In this document: positions 24,201 through 36,200 of the stretch, piece after piece | How the letters are laid out: every line of letters starts with the position of its first letter | How positions within the stretch are numbered: the stretch's first letter is position 1 | Notes under the pieces: generated by a model | Told to the model about the DNA's origin: nothing | Database searches by the model: none | What the model saw: only the letters and a program-made list of their open reading frames with translations | From: Nereocystis luetkeana | Taxonomy: Eukaryota; Sar; Phaeophyceae; Laminariales; Laminariaceae | Assembly: GCA_031213475.1 (NCBI GenBank) | Contig: JARUPZ010000010.1 | Span: forward strand, 3,561,970 to 3,625,969 | Direction: 5' to 3' | Length of the DNA: 64,000 nucleotides | Made by a program: the position numbers and the translations under genes

Positions 24201-27200
24201 AGCAGGGCCTATTTTGTTTTTAGTATACACAGTTTTGAAACTGTCTGCCGTAAAAGCCCTCGGCCTTGGTCCAACACTATGGGATAATACATACCTTTCG
24301 GGGGTAGTTCCTGAGCGGAGGTCTTATCGCACGGCAAGGGTAGTCCGTTTTAGCCCAAAAAACGACGGACCGACCTGTTGAGATCTTCAAACCAGAGACT
24401 CCGGATGGTGCGATAATTTTGTCCCCACCATGTACATTTGAGGACTACCATAGCGCATACACGATGCAGTCGGAATTGCGTGAGCAAAATCCTCCCCAAG
24501 TAATGTCAGGAGCTCAGAAAACCACAAACATCCCCTACCGTTGTCTCGGGAGCTCTGCCAGTAAGACCTGTATTTGACAATAAGTGATATATATGTATAT
24601 ATATATATGTGTGTTTACTGCTATCCGAGCATGGGTCGTTGCTGCTCTTTTTCGATCGTGTCTCACACTCGTAGCGTGAACTTCGATTGGTTGCGCAAAC
24701 AAGAACGTTTGTACATCCGTTGTGAATGGGATGCACAGTTACCCACAAGAGTCACCCATGCTCGGTCGTGAAAATGTTGGCATCATACACCCCCCCCCTC
24801 CCCTCCCTTCTGCCGTGGGGTGGTGGGTGAGAGTCGACACTTGTGCCATAGCTACGGCCTGTCAAGGCTGAATCCTGTGTATTTTATTTTATTGGGTTGA
24901 GAGAACAGGTTGCCTTTTTTTTTTAACTCTAGTAGTCTTGTCTCTCCGCCAGCCCGGGTGCAACGCAACGGCTGTCGTTCGAGCTCGTGACCTGCGTAAG
25001 CAGCACGAAAACGAGCCAGCCATAGATTTCCTGGCAGCGCTGAAGCCACGACGGATACGTGAGTCCGGACACACAACCCTCTGCAGAAATGGTTCGACCG
25101 ATCGAAGGCTTAGACACCTGGGTAAAGATCGCGATCTGCGTAGATCTCGATCCTAACCTACAATACGCGACTTCATGTATGTGCAAGATCTACATACATG
25201 CCATACAGCAGTACCCAGTCCAACCCGAGAAACATGTTGTACAAGCAGTAGATCAAGGAGGTCGCACAGCACCGATCCAGCAACATGGGCTACTGTAAGA
25301 GGCGTTCTACAATTAATTAAAATTCAACCTAACAAATCTCAGGCTTCTCACTTGACGAACTCCACACCATACCCGAAACATGGCTTCAGCAAAAATCAAA
25401 TTTCGTCCCGATGACTAATAAATCCCATGACCCAAGTACACAATTACGTAATTTGCCGAAATAAGGTTGGCATTTCGACGATTTTGAGCGAAGGAACCCC
25501 GTCATTATAAAACCATTTTAGCGGAAATGCGCCACCTCTATAGTAAAACGCGTTGTAGATGATAAACATATCAGGAGTATACCTGCCCTGAACAACCTAG
25601 CCAATTGATGAAGTAGGATTGAAAAACATCGTCCCGAGGTATCAAGGCCTTGCAGCAACCACGCCCGCCCATGCTCGGACTTTAAGGCAATCGGTACGGA
25701 GGGCATCATGTATGTCGTCGCTTGGGTTTGACGACGCTCGTGTGTGAGCTGGGTCTAGCTTTCCACTCCTGGCCCAGCGAATGGCCCTTTTTCGCGGGAG
25801 CTCAGAACCCAAAAGAGGAATGTCTGTCCACGTAAAGTTGGTATTCATTCCACGGGTATTCAGGGGTCGTATGTTTTCGATGAGTAACCAACGTCAACGG
25901 GACCAATATGCTTGGTGCAAATTTGGGAATAGCTAGGTTCGTGAGTAGATGATGGACCCTGGTTTTGCTATGGCGGGAACCTTGTGCTATTGGGCACCAA
26001 TATCTAAAATATCAGTCGGTCGTTGCGCGAACAAACTTTCCTTGAAAGGAGTGTTTCGGATGACATGTGGAGATCTCCTCGTTGCGAGGAAGCTCAGAAA
26101 CCAGGCCACCGCCTCCGCCGGGACATTGGTCTTGTGGCAACGTTAGAACTGCTCACAGGCCGCTAGCGTTTGTACTGCAGAAGACACAAATACCTGCAAC
26201 AGGGGGAGGGGGGGGGGGGGGGGTGGCGCTCCTGTAGGGTTTTGTGGGGCTTCTCACCTCAAAAGAGTCGGCTAAATATTTTACGGAAGCCTAAATGACC
26301 TCCATACACAAGACTCGATCTGCGATAGAGGTAGCACATTTCCGCTGACAAAGGTTCTGAATGATGGGGCTCCTTGACCCAAAATCGTCGGAGTGCCAGA
26401 AATAATTTGAAAAATGACGTTTTTGCGAACTTGGGCCATGAGATTATTCATCGGGACGCACTTGGATGTGTTCTGAAGTCAGTTTTTCGGGTGGAGCATA
26501 GAGCCCCTTAAGGGAGGAGCCTCACGACATTTAGGGTGGGCCTCGATCGTAGAACGCCTCACAAGGAAAGAGAAACCCGACGGCCTACTGTAAGCACACA
26601 ACGGGTATTACAGCACGTTTGCACTGGGGTGGCTACCGCCTTTCAGCGCTCGCGCTGGCCGGCAAAGGCAATAACAGGTCTCCAAAAGTCGCTCTCGACC
26701 GGGATTGCTTACCCAAAGAAGTCGATGGTTGTTTGGTGTTTGGACCCGTTCTACGATAGAGGTATTACGGGGGGGCATAGTTGATAGGACCTATGGTGTA
26801 CATAAAGTCCTATATTGGTGACCATTTTTACCAACAGTATTTGGTCCTATTAACTATGGTCCCCCGTAAGAGCACCTTTCCGCTGTTTGTATTCTGAAAG
26901 ACGGGGTTCCTTGGCCCCAAAATCGTCGGAATGAAAATATTGATTTCGGAAGAAAATGTTTTGTAGACTCGGACACCACGGGATCACTCGCCGCGATTCA
27001 ATTTGATTTTTGCTGAAGTCAGTTTTCGGGTGAGGTATGGAGCTCCGTACGTGAGGAGCCTCAGCAACTTTAGGGCCACCCTCTATCGTAGAGCGCCTCT
27101 TTGGCAACCGTAAGAGCTCTCCCGGTTCTGGCAGCATCGAACGCTGAATAATCGATCGCACCGCTCCTGTCCGAGCTACGCGCTCTTCACGAGGTAAAAC

Positions 27201-30200
27201 GTAAGAAACGCAAATGGGTTTCCAACAATGCAACCATCGTGTAGTTCGTGCGTCGAGGGCCCCCGGGCACCCAGTGACCGTTTGTTGAACAAGAAAATAC
27301 CGGTCGTCGTAGCACCCCTCTTACTGCTCTTTCTTCCACGTCTGCGTCCATGTCCACGTCGAGTGAGCCAGAAAGGGCACTGCCACCCACCACCTCACCT
27401 TTACGTACGGAGTTCCAGTTTATCTCCGGCGATATCGTGTAGGTAGCTGAGCATTCGTGGAGGCCAACGAGGGCGATGGTGGCCTACAACGACCAGTCTT
27501 CGACGTTTAGTCCTCCAGAAGGAAATCCAATCCCACATCCACCTAACACCCCCTGTATATCAGAAGCCCGACGATTTCGGTCCAGGGGTTGACTATAGAC
27601 ATGCAAGGGTTTATGGCCGTACGACCGCGGCTATGCTCGACATCAGTACAACCCTGCGTGGGGGGCAGAAAGAAGGCAACATCGGGACGCCTTCTTATCA
27701 CTGTGCAGGGTGCCAGAATGAGCGAACGCCTTGCCCCCGCCCCCCGTCTGCGCTCTACGTGAAAAACAATTAACTTCGCCCCGCGGCGCTGTCTTGCCGG
27801 TAGGTGCGGAAACTCCTGAAGGACACCGACGGCGATGGTATGACCTTCCTTATGCACGGGGCGTCTGGAGCCACAAATAACCACGCCAACGCCGATCGCA
27901 CGGCCGCTGAAAACCAATTGCAAGCGCCTTCCCAGGCGCAGCGTCAACGATTGAAGTCTTCTTCTGACTATGGTCTGGATTCGAGCTATAATAGCTATGA
28001 TAGCACTCGACAATTGCATCCATCTAGCCGTCTACAAGATGTTTCCGAGGAGAGCAAGCTGGACATCGAGGCCGCTCGATCTCCTAGAGCAGGTCAGGGC
28101 GGTGGTGCTGGTGCGACCCCAGCTGCGCCCGACGATCCGTTGGGTGATTCGGCTGGGCGGGGTGCCCCCAATGGCGCTCGGTCGACTTACGCAGCCTCGC
28201 AGGCGCACAAAGGCGGCGATGAGGTCGACGACCCCACGGTGGCGTTGCTTCGCCGGAAGAAGGGGATGATGTATCCAAGTTTGGTGGTTTTCAAGACGGT
28301 CTGGTCCGTGGTAGAGGACTCACTGTGGAAAGAGCAGGTGAGAGACCCGTGCTATGACACCATACGGTGGCAGACATCATGATTGGGCTCAGGGGAAACA
28401 TGTTATTATTTCGAACTGTTTGGACGATGTTGTGTCCGCCGCACTCACGCGTTTGCCGCGGTGGACAACGGGTTCAGGGCGCACCAGCCGCCCCGCGCGT
28501 AAATCACGTGTAGATACCCTACCTGCCTGCTTTCGCGATACGGGGGGTGAAGGGGGGGCGTTTATTTGTTGTATTGCCAGTCTATGAGAGCCACTGGGCC
28601 GAGTGACAATGCCAAGCGTTGGCATTCGTGAGTTTTCGTAAGGTGCGCTTTTTGTTCACGAAGATTCATCGGCGGAGGGATCGTTTGTTGCTCTGTGACA
28701 ACAAACCACAACTGCTTCCAACTTGGAAGGAGATACGGAGCCACTCGTTTGCGCGACGTAAAAGCGGTAACAGCACCACCACCGGGTAAATATACGCTCC
28801 ACGATGGGAGAAACACCTTCGGGAGCTAAACGTTTTCCTGACAAACCTGGGGCCCTAAACTCGAGAATAAAAGACTCACGTGCTTGGTTCTACCATTGAA
28901 TACTTAGTTCTGCTCCTCCAGTAGTATAAACGGCGGGGCTGCTCAAATCAAGACTGGTACTACATGGCAGACGGGGTATGACGCCATGGTCCTTGCTACC
29001 GCGTACAGGCCGCTATTACGGGGGACCATAGTTAATAGGACCTATGGTATACATAAAAACCTATATATTTAACCATTTTTACTAACGATATTTAGTCCTA
29101 TTAACTATGGTCCCCCGTAATAGCGCGGGTGGCTCCGACCCCCACTCGAAGTTGGACGCTATCCAATCTTTCGTTGGCGCCAGCGCGACTACCAAAACCA
29201 GTACCATGGCGGTGCATGCATACGTATGGCTCAAAAACAGAAGGTTTTGAGGTTTTGAGTGCTCTGCGAAGGAATACGTTTGTAGACACCCGGTCAAGTG
29301 GCTCCGATCAACTAACACGAAGAGCTGTAAACGCCACCCCGTCACCTTCGCACCAGTCTCGAGTTGATCGTACACTGTTCCTCAAAGCCAAGGTGTGGGA
29401 GTGAACCATGGAGCTCTGCACGCGAAGAACGTCAGAAAACGGAGGTCCACCGCTGCCGTACTATACGTCTGGGCACAAGAGGAGGGGTTAATAATCACCA
29501 CTCCTGTTCCACCCAAGTGTCTGCTTGACAAGCGGGAAATCATGCGATGATTTTCGTACTACTCCTCATGAGTGCTCCGTTCTCCGACCGTTTTCTATAT
29601 AACGGCTGCTGCTGCTCTTGTTGATTTTTATACTTGCTTCAACACAGTTGTTCTCCTAGTCCTCAGGGTAGTAGTTGCATGCCAGCTGCCACTGTGATAG
29701 CAGCCCACCCGACAAGGTATTTGTCACTTGCCACAATGACATGTATGTGCTGGCGTTGGTTGATCTCGGTCGTCCGGTCGTTCGGTCGCTTCCGCCACCG
29801 CGAACGGGTTCGCTATTTCCCGATGTCCGATTGTTCGCCTTACAAGCCTGTCGTTTGCTGCTCGTAGTTCCTGTCTTGTCTTGGATGCTCCTCGATCTCG
29901 TCACTGCACTGTGAGAACACCCTATATCTTGTTATGATTTCGCTTGTACCCGATTGATACCATGCCAAAGCCAAAATGTTTCTACAACGCCTATTCCCCA
30001 CCCCCACCCTCCCCCGCCGCCGCCAATCGTGCGCCAGATTCGGGAACAGCTGAGGATGAAAGATTCTTGGGGCAGGACCATATTGGCGCATGCAGTTCTG
30101 TCCGGACGTGTTCAAGTGTTCGAGGCGGCGCTCAACGCGATGAGGGGGCATATTCTTGACACCGAGGTTCGGTCCTAACCATCTCCGTGCGAGCCCACCC

Positions 30201-33200
30201 ACTCAAATAGACACTTCGGGCTTCAATGCTTCTTGGCTCTCTCATATACGAAACATCATCGTCTGGCCAAACCAGCTCTCGCTGGCGGAGCAAGTACCGT
30301 ATCGTATCACGGGGGAGCAGAGTCCATAGGGCCAAATATTGTTAGTAAACATGATTAAATATGTAGGTTTGTGTGTATTCCTATAGGTCCTGTTACCTAT
30401 GCCCTCCCCGTAATGATGGCCCCTCCTTATAGTACCGGTTGAGTAGTGCCTGGTCACCCGGTATAAGAGGCCGTGGAATCGCTTGGCACACATGAGATCC
30501 ACCAAGCGTGGGGGTTGACTAAAGTAATGCCAGCTGTCGCTATAGTGCCGGGAATGTTGTACTGGCGGATGTCGGCGCTAAAGCGCGACCACCGCGGTAC
30601 AATACCCAATACCGATTTTCGTCAACCTAAGTGCTCGATTCTACCTGCAAGGCTGAAGAATCGGAGTGTGCTCCGGCAAGAGGTAGGGCTTGGACTTTCG
30701 CTCAACGCCAAAGACGTTTGACACTACCCTGGTCTGGAGCGACTTGTGCCTGGTATCGTGTGAATATTTTAAAGGTTGTTTGATAGAGAGATAATGTAGA
30801 CTCCCAGCCCGCGCGATTGTGTCGTCCGGCTTAGGGTGCAGCATGTCTTCGAGCCGTTTGTTAGCGTTCTCGAACGTGAGCAGCCCCAGAAAATTCAGGT
30901 GATATACACTACCCACGGCCTACGATACCACGCGTCGAGTGTCCATCACGGTTTGGTTCCATTCGTTCTCAACGCCATACTAGTCGTACAAATCACACAG
31001 CTCACATAACTTGTACACGGCGCTCCTCGAAAGAGGACCCCCGGATACATGTTGCGCACACCCAACCTGTAGCGTGTTTGTCTTCCTCAAGCGAATATTC
31101 CCACAAACCGTCGGGCCGTCTACAGTGGCGAGTCTCTTTAATGTTGTACGTGAGAAATTAATCGCAGCAACATATTTGGGGCACCCCCAGTGCTGTCAGC
31201 TCACTCTACCCCCCCCCCCCCCCCCCCCCCCCCCACCCCCCGTGCTGCAAACCGTTTGCGCGTGCTACGGTGTGGGATTAACACGCGACGCAGACGGACA
31301 GCCTCTTGGGCATCAACAAAGAGGACAACCACCAGTCCATAATGGAGGCTGCACTGGACATCGCCTCGAAGGACATGGGAGTGCTCGTCGCCCTCAGGGA
31401 CCAACAGATCAAGGTGCACCGTAGTTGCTATCTCTGACGCCCGCAACGAGGGCGTTAGATACAGGGTTGGCCAAAGGGCAGATCAACGTCAGACGGGGGT
31501 CTTGACTATTTCCTTGGGCCCCTCCGCTAGACGATAGTCAGCAGTAAGTAACTAACCCGTAGCAGGAGGTTCGCTCGCACGGACAGGCCCACACCTTATG
31601 CGATAGTCCTCCAAAACAATACATAAAAAAAAAACAGAAAAAGGTGTCAGGCTTAACCGGTAGTAGTTGATCACTTACTTGAGGAACTCGGACGATCGGA
31701 GAGCGTGCAGCTGGGATGAGCCCCACCCATGTAGCCGTTGGCGGTGCTTTCCGACCGGGGATCTACCCAACAACGGGCCGCTGCGATAGGCATGCGTCGA
31801 CTCTTTCTTGCTCTCTGAGGCTCCTTTCGTTGAGGCCTTGGCAAACAGCATGATGTGCGCGTAACCTGGCGAACATCCGCATGGTGTAGTGTAGGCTTCT
31901 ATCCGACCGTGGCCGTTGAACGCAATTTCATCATGCACATCCCAGCGATTCCCCTCTTTCTAGAGACCCGCCAGTCAATTTCATTTTGCCCACGAAGTGC
32001 TAGATCCCTATCGTGCTATATGTATGATTACTATATCGACTCGGAATCCTACAGTAGACAATAGGATTGTTGATCGCCGAGTTTATGCGTGCAGCGCTTC
32101 GCAAAGCCGTTTCTGTGTGATATGTACGAAAATCTCGGGTGGAACACCTACTCATAAACATTGCAGGTGTATCCCCGACGGAGAAGTGCTCGCGTCCCAG
32201 AGAGACAGCCTACTTTTTACGACTACCCATTACCTGCCGTCGGCCATAGCTAGAGAGTGGTCATCGCAGTGGGTTACCAGGACTCTCACTCAATCCAGCC
32301 TACGCATGTGGAAACCCCTCAAGTGTACGCTCAAACTGTGTGAGAGAGAATACGGATTACCCACCATTTCCAACTACCTTACCGGCGCGTAAAAACATTT
32401 TGATGTTCGTCGTGGCGCCGCCTTGTGAAACAACCGAACGTGACCTCGTTCGGTCTTGCGCCATCGGGCCATCTAGGGGAATACAGTCTACCAGTACCTT
32501 ATTCCGATCGATAGCGGCTCTGACATTCGTTTCTGTGGCGCTTGCCGTGACGTGTCGTGTGCGTTCCGCAGAAATCAATTGCTGAAGAAAAGAAGGCTTC
32601 GACGATAGAGGCCAAGATACAGTCGTTTATCCCGGGGAAGCTTATCGTGGTAAGACGAAAAAATGAACCAAACAAAGTGTCCTCATTGTTCTTTTACTCA
32701 AAACCGTGGCCAGGTGTTCTTTGGACTCTCCTTAGTTGTTACGATGTCGGGTGGGGTAGTGAAAGGTTCCACACAACAGAAAGATCAGGAATACCTCGAC
32801 GTATCCCTGTTTGATAATCTAGATCGTGATCCAGATATTTCGAGGCAGATGGGTATGATCAGTACGATATGTATGATCTATCTGTGTGATTTAGATGATC
32901 GTGTATGATTTGTATGATTTATTTGTGCAATCTATTGATAGTTCGTTTTTTTGCCTGGTGGGATTTGTATGTCACGGCGTTTTGCTGCCGACGCTTGTCG
33001 GGTAAGATGTGTACGATGCCACCCTAGACGATCTTGCAGTACGTGATCTACACCGTGAAGTGTCTGGCGTGACAAAGGTTCACTCGCGCAACGGAACGCC
33101 GCGCGAGCAAATCCGACTTACGTCCTCCATGGCTCGCACCTCGTCGGCGTCTGCATGGGCATGGCCTTGTGCGCTGCGCCACCTACTGCCCCTACTGTAG

Positions 33201-36200
33201 CCGCGGTTCGCTGCCGCGCTTGGTCCTTAACTGGCGGAGGCCCTTTCCTGCAACCATCTTCAGAACCTCATACCGTGTGTATCTCCTGCTGTACAAGCAA
33301 GCAACCACAGCAACAAAACAGATCATCCCTCATCACGTAATCTGAGTTTTATTGCATAATGTTTTGTTACGGCATAATAGTCTTGTCCGCCGATGCTGCT
33401 GCTTCCGTCACCGATTTTATTGTCCGCATCAACCGCTTCGTCTTCACAATTGTTCTCCGCCCTCATCGACAAAACAAAAGGCCACTACAGGTGCTCCGTA
33501 GACCGACCGGCGCTACGATAGAGGTCGTCCTTTTCGGCCGAAATAGTTGTGATTGGCGGGCTTTGAGGTCTGCAGTCCCGGTTTGGGGACAAACTACTCA
33601 GAATTAGATTGGTTTTGTTCCCTAAACGGAACCGCGGCCCAGGAAACACTCGTCAAAAGGGACGAACTATACCCAAAATCGTGTGAATAGAAATTCTCGC
33701 GGTAACTTTTTCAAAACCTTAGCAATTGCATGCCTTAGGACATAGGATTATTTTTTGTATTTGTTGTTCGGTTTTTGCCAGATATTGGGTGGGGTAAAAC
33801 GTGTCCTGAAGCAAGGAACCTCACGACAAAAATAGGGAGGTACCCACGCCGTGGCAAGCCCCTGCCCTAGAGCGGTCACCGTAGCCAACTTACTACAGCT
33901 GGAGGGATAGGCCTGGGTGAATGCGCCGGTAACAGTTAGCCATTACGTACACCCCCTCGCCAGTTCTGGTTTTACGGCAGTTTACCTTATGAATTATGAG
34001 GTTGATGCCCCGCTGCGACCACTCTCTTCCCAACGATTCGTCATGCTAGATATGGAAAGAGGGGCGATGCACGTTGGTGATTTCACGATCGCCTAAATAA
34101 AACATAGGGTATATTTGTCAGCTGGGCGAAACACGAGATTATTTGTACATTATGGGAAACAGGAAGTTCTCTCCGTCGACTTGATAATCTCCGTTGAACC
34201 TTTCTTTCGTTTTGTTGTCCCATGGTGTCTGCTCCCTTCCCCTGGTGTACGCAGTCCAGTTCACGACTGTTTGTTGCAAATGCCCACCGACTCTGGGAGT
34301 TCCTAGCGAGAGCTATCCATTATCAGAAGGACTACTTTTGTGGTCATATGTGTACAGCTCCGAATGCGTTACCGTACCCTCTGAGCGAATCCCTGCCTTT
34401 GTGTGGATTGTATGAATAGCATGAATTGTACTGCTTGTAATACGAAATACGTGAACCCTATAGACTATAAAAAAAATGCACACTTCGCGTGCCACCTGTT
34501 GTTGTCGCAGATATTTCAGCTACTCCTGCCGGAACTGGGGACCGGCGACGGAATAGAAAATGGCGCATTCATCTTGCTCCTTATTCTGACCGTCGTGGCA
34601 CCTTTGTTGTCATGGGCGAGCTTCCTGGTGGCCAAGGGGACGCCCGCCCTGGCCAAAGATCGCAGGTGATCAGGGGCAAACAAGCGCGGGCATTAAGAAA
34701 GGGCAGGCTGAGACTACTAGAAACACGCACATATATATGCATATCTATGAAGCCGTTTCACGGAGTGTGGTGTAGAACGCACCCACTTTGAAATAAGAAA
34801 GTCAATGGCTAGAACGGCGTTCTCGCTCCTATTTATCGACATACACCCGGTACTGTTGGGGAGGCTACCTGTTTTTTTCTCGGAGTGTTCGCATAGAGAG
34901 CTCCGCAACCTGCCCCATATCTGCTAGTACGTAGGGAGTGCGATTTTTTTTTCTTTCTTATTAACCTCCTCGACATTTACTACTGTGGCGTTTTTTCGTA
35001 TGCCACATACATGTTGAATAATCGATACTTCTCGTACAAATTTCAGTACGACAACAATGCCTTTTTTTGGCAGACTCACAGCAGCAAGACAGGATTGATT
35101 GTACCGTGAACGCTCAGTATGAACGTTTATTTCGGGTGGATAGCAGCATCCAGGCGTTGTTTCGCTTTTTTTTATAGTTTTTGGCCCTAGGAAATTATCC
35201 CATTTAACCAAAAAACATAAACAAAACAACGCGTTTCGCTAGCGGGTGAGCAAGGGTGGTGAATCATGTATGCTGTGCTCATTTTTTTTTCAGGGCCTAT
35301 CTTCAACAAACGTCGCTTTTGTCCGTTTACAAAACGTATACCTGGTAGCTGGTATGTATGTGCAGTGCATACTGTAGGACACGATGCCACGAATTCTTCG
35401 TGCGCAGCATGATTACGTGCTGTGTGCGTTCGTCCAATCATGAACGTCTACCTCTGGCACCTCGAACCGAGGGGGTCAACCACGTGCAGTACGTCTCTCA
35501 CGACACCACAAAACTCCGTACCACGGTTTGATCGGAAAATCACCCGCAAGCTTGCGAAAATGAGTTTCGACGAATTCTATTCTTTGCGATCTCACAGGTA
35601 GGTGACGAGTACTTTTCGTTCAAATACTTGTTTCGAATACGCACGATACGAAGTACGCGTTCTTCCTCTAGCGGATCATTCGGCTCCTCAAACCATTCCA
35701 CTCCTTACTTATTATGCTTTATTTTTTAAAAAACTACACAGACAGACGTAGGTAAAAGGAATTTTTACGCTTCCATTTAAAAAGTGATTTTCCTCATTGT
35801 TCCGCCCAGAGCGGTACGCCTAATTCAATTGTATGACCTCTTTCCACATTGCCTGGTACCTGGTACCTGGTACTATTTAATAGGTATGTAATTATTCATT
35901 TCGACATCTATCTGACAGCATGCAAGTTTGTTGCAGTCCTGGTACCCACATACATACATACGCAAAACAGGGAAAATGTAGTAGAATCCCATTGACTTTA
36001 GACCTTGCAGAATGTTGCTATACGTCTCCCCCATTTATTTGTTACATTTATTTCAGTTGTCCGTACCAGCTCAAATAACCAACCCTTAATAGGGGGTTTC
36101 GGTCGCCCCTTTTCTTTATACTCGTGTAGCCTTCACGGCCAGACAGCCGCAGTAGCATAGAGCCGGTAATGTTGCGTATTGTGGATGTGATACTATCGGC

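Noticed and set aside
27543-28019. A 158-codon minus-strand frame
   Set aside because: Antisense shadow of gene 1 exon 9, whose sense frame has ankyrin similarity and good splice sites.
31209-31234. Coding Gly/Pro run
   Set aside because: Homopolymer C tract in an intron; frames through it are meaningless.
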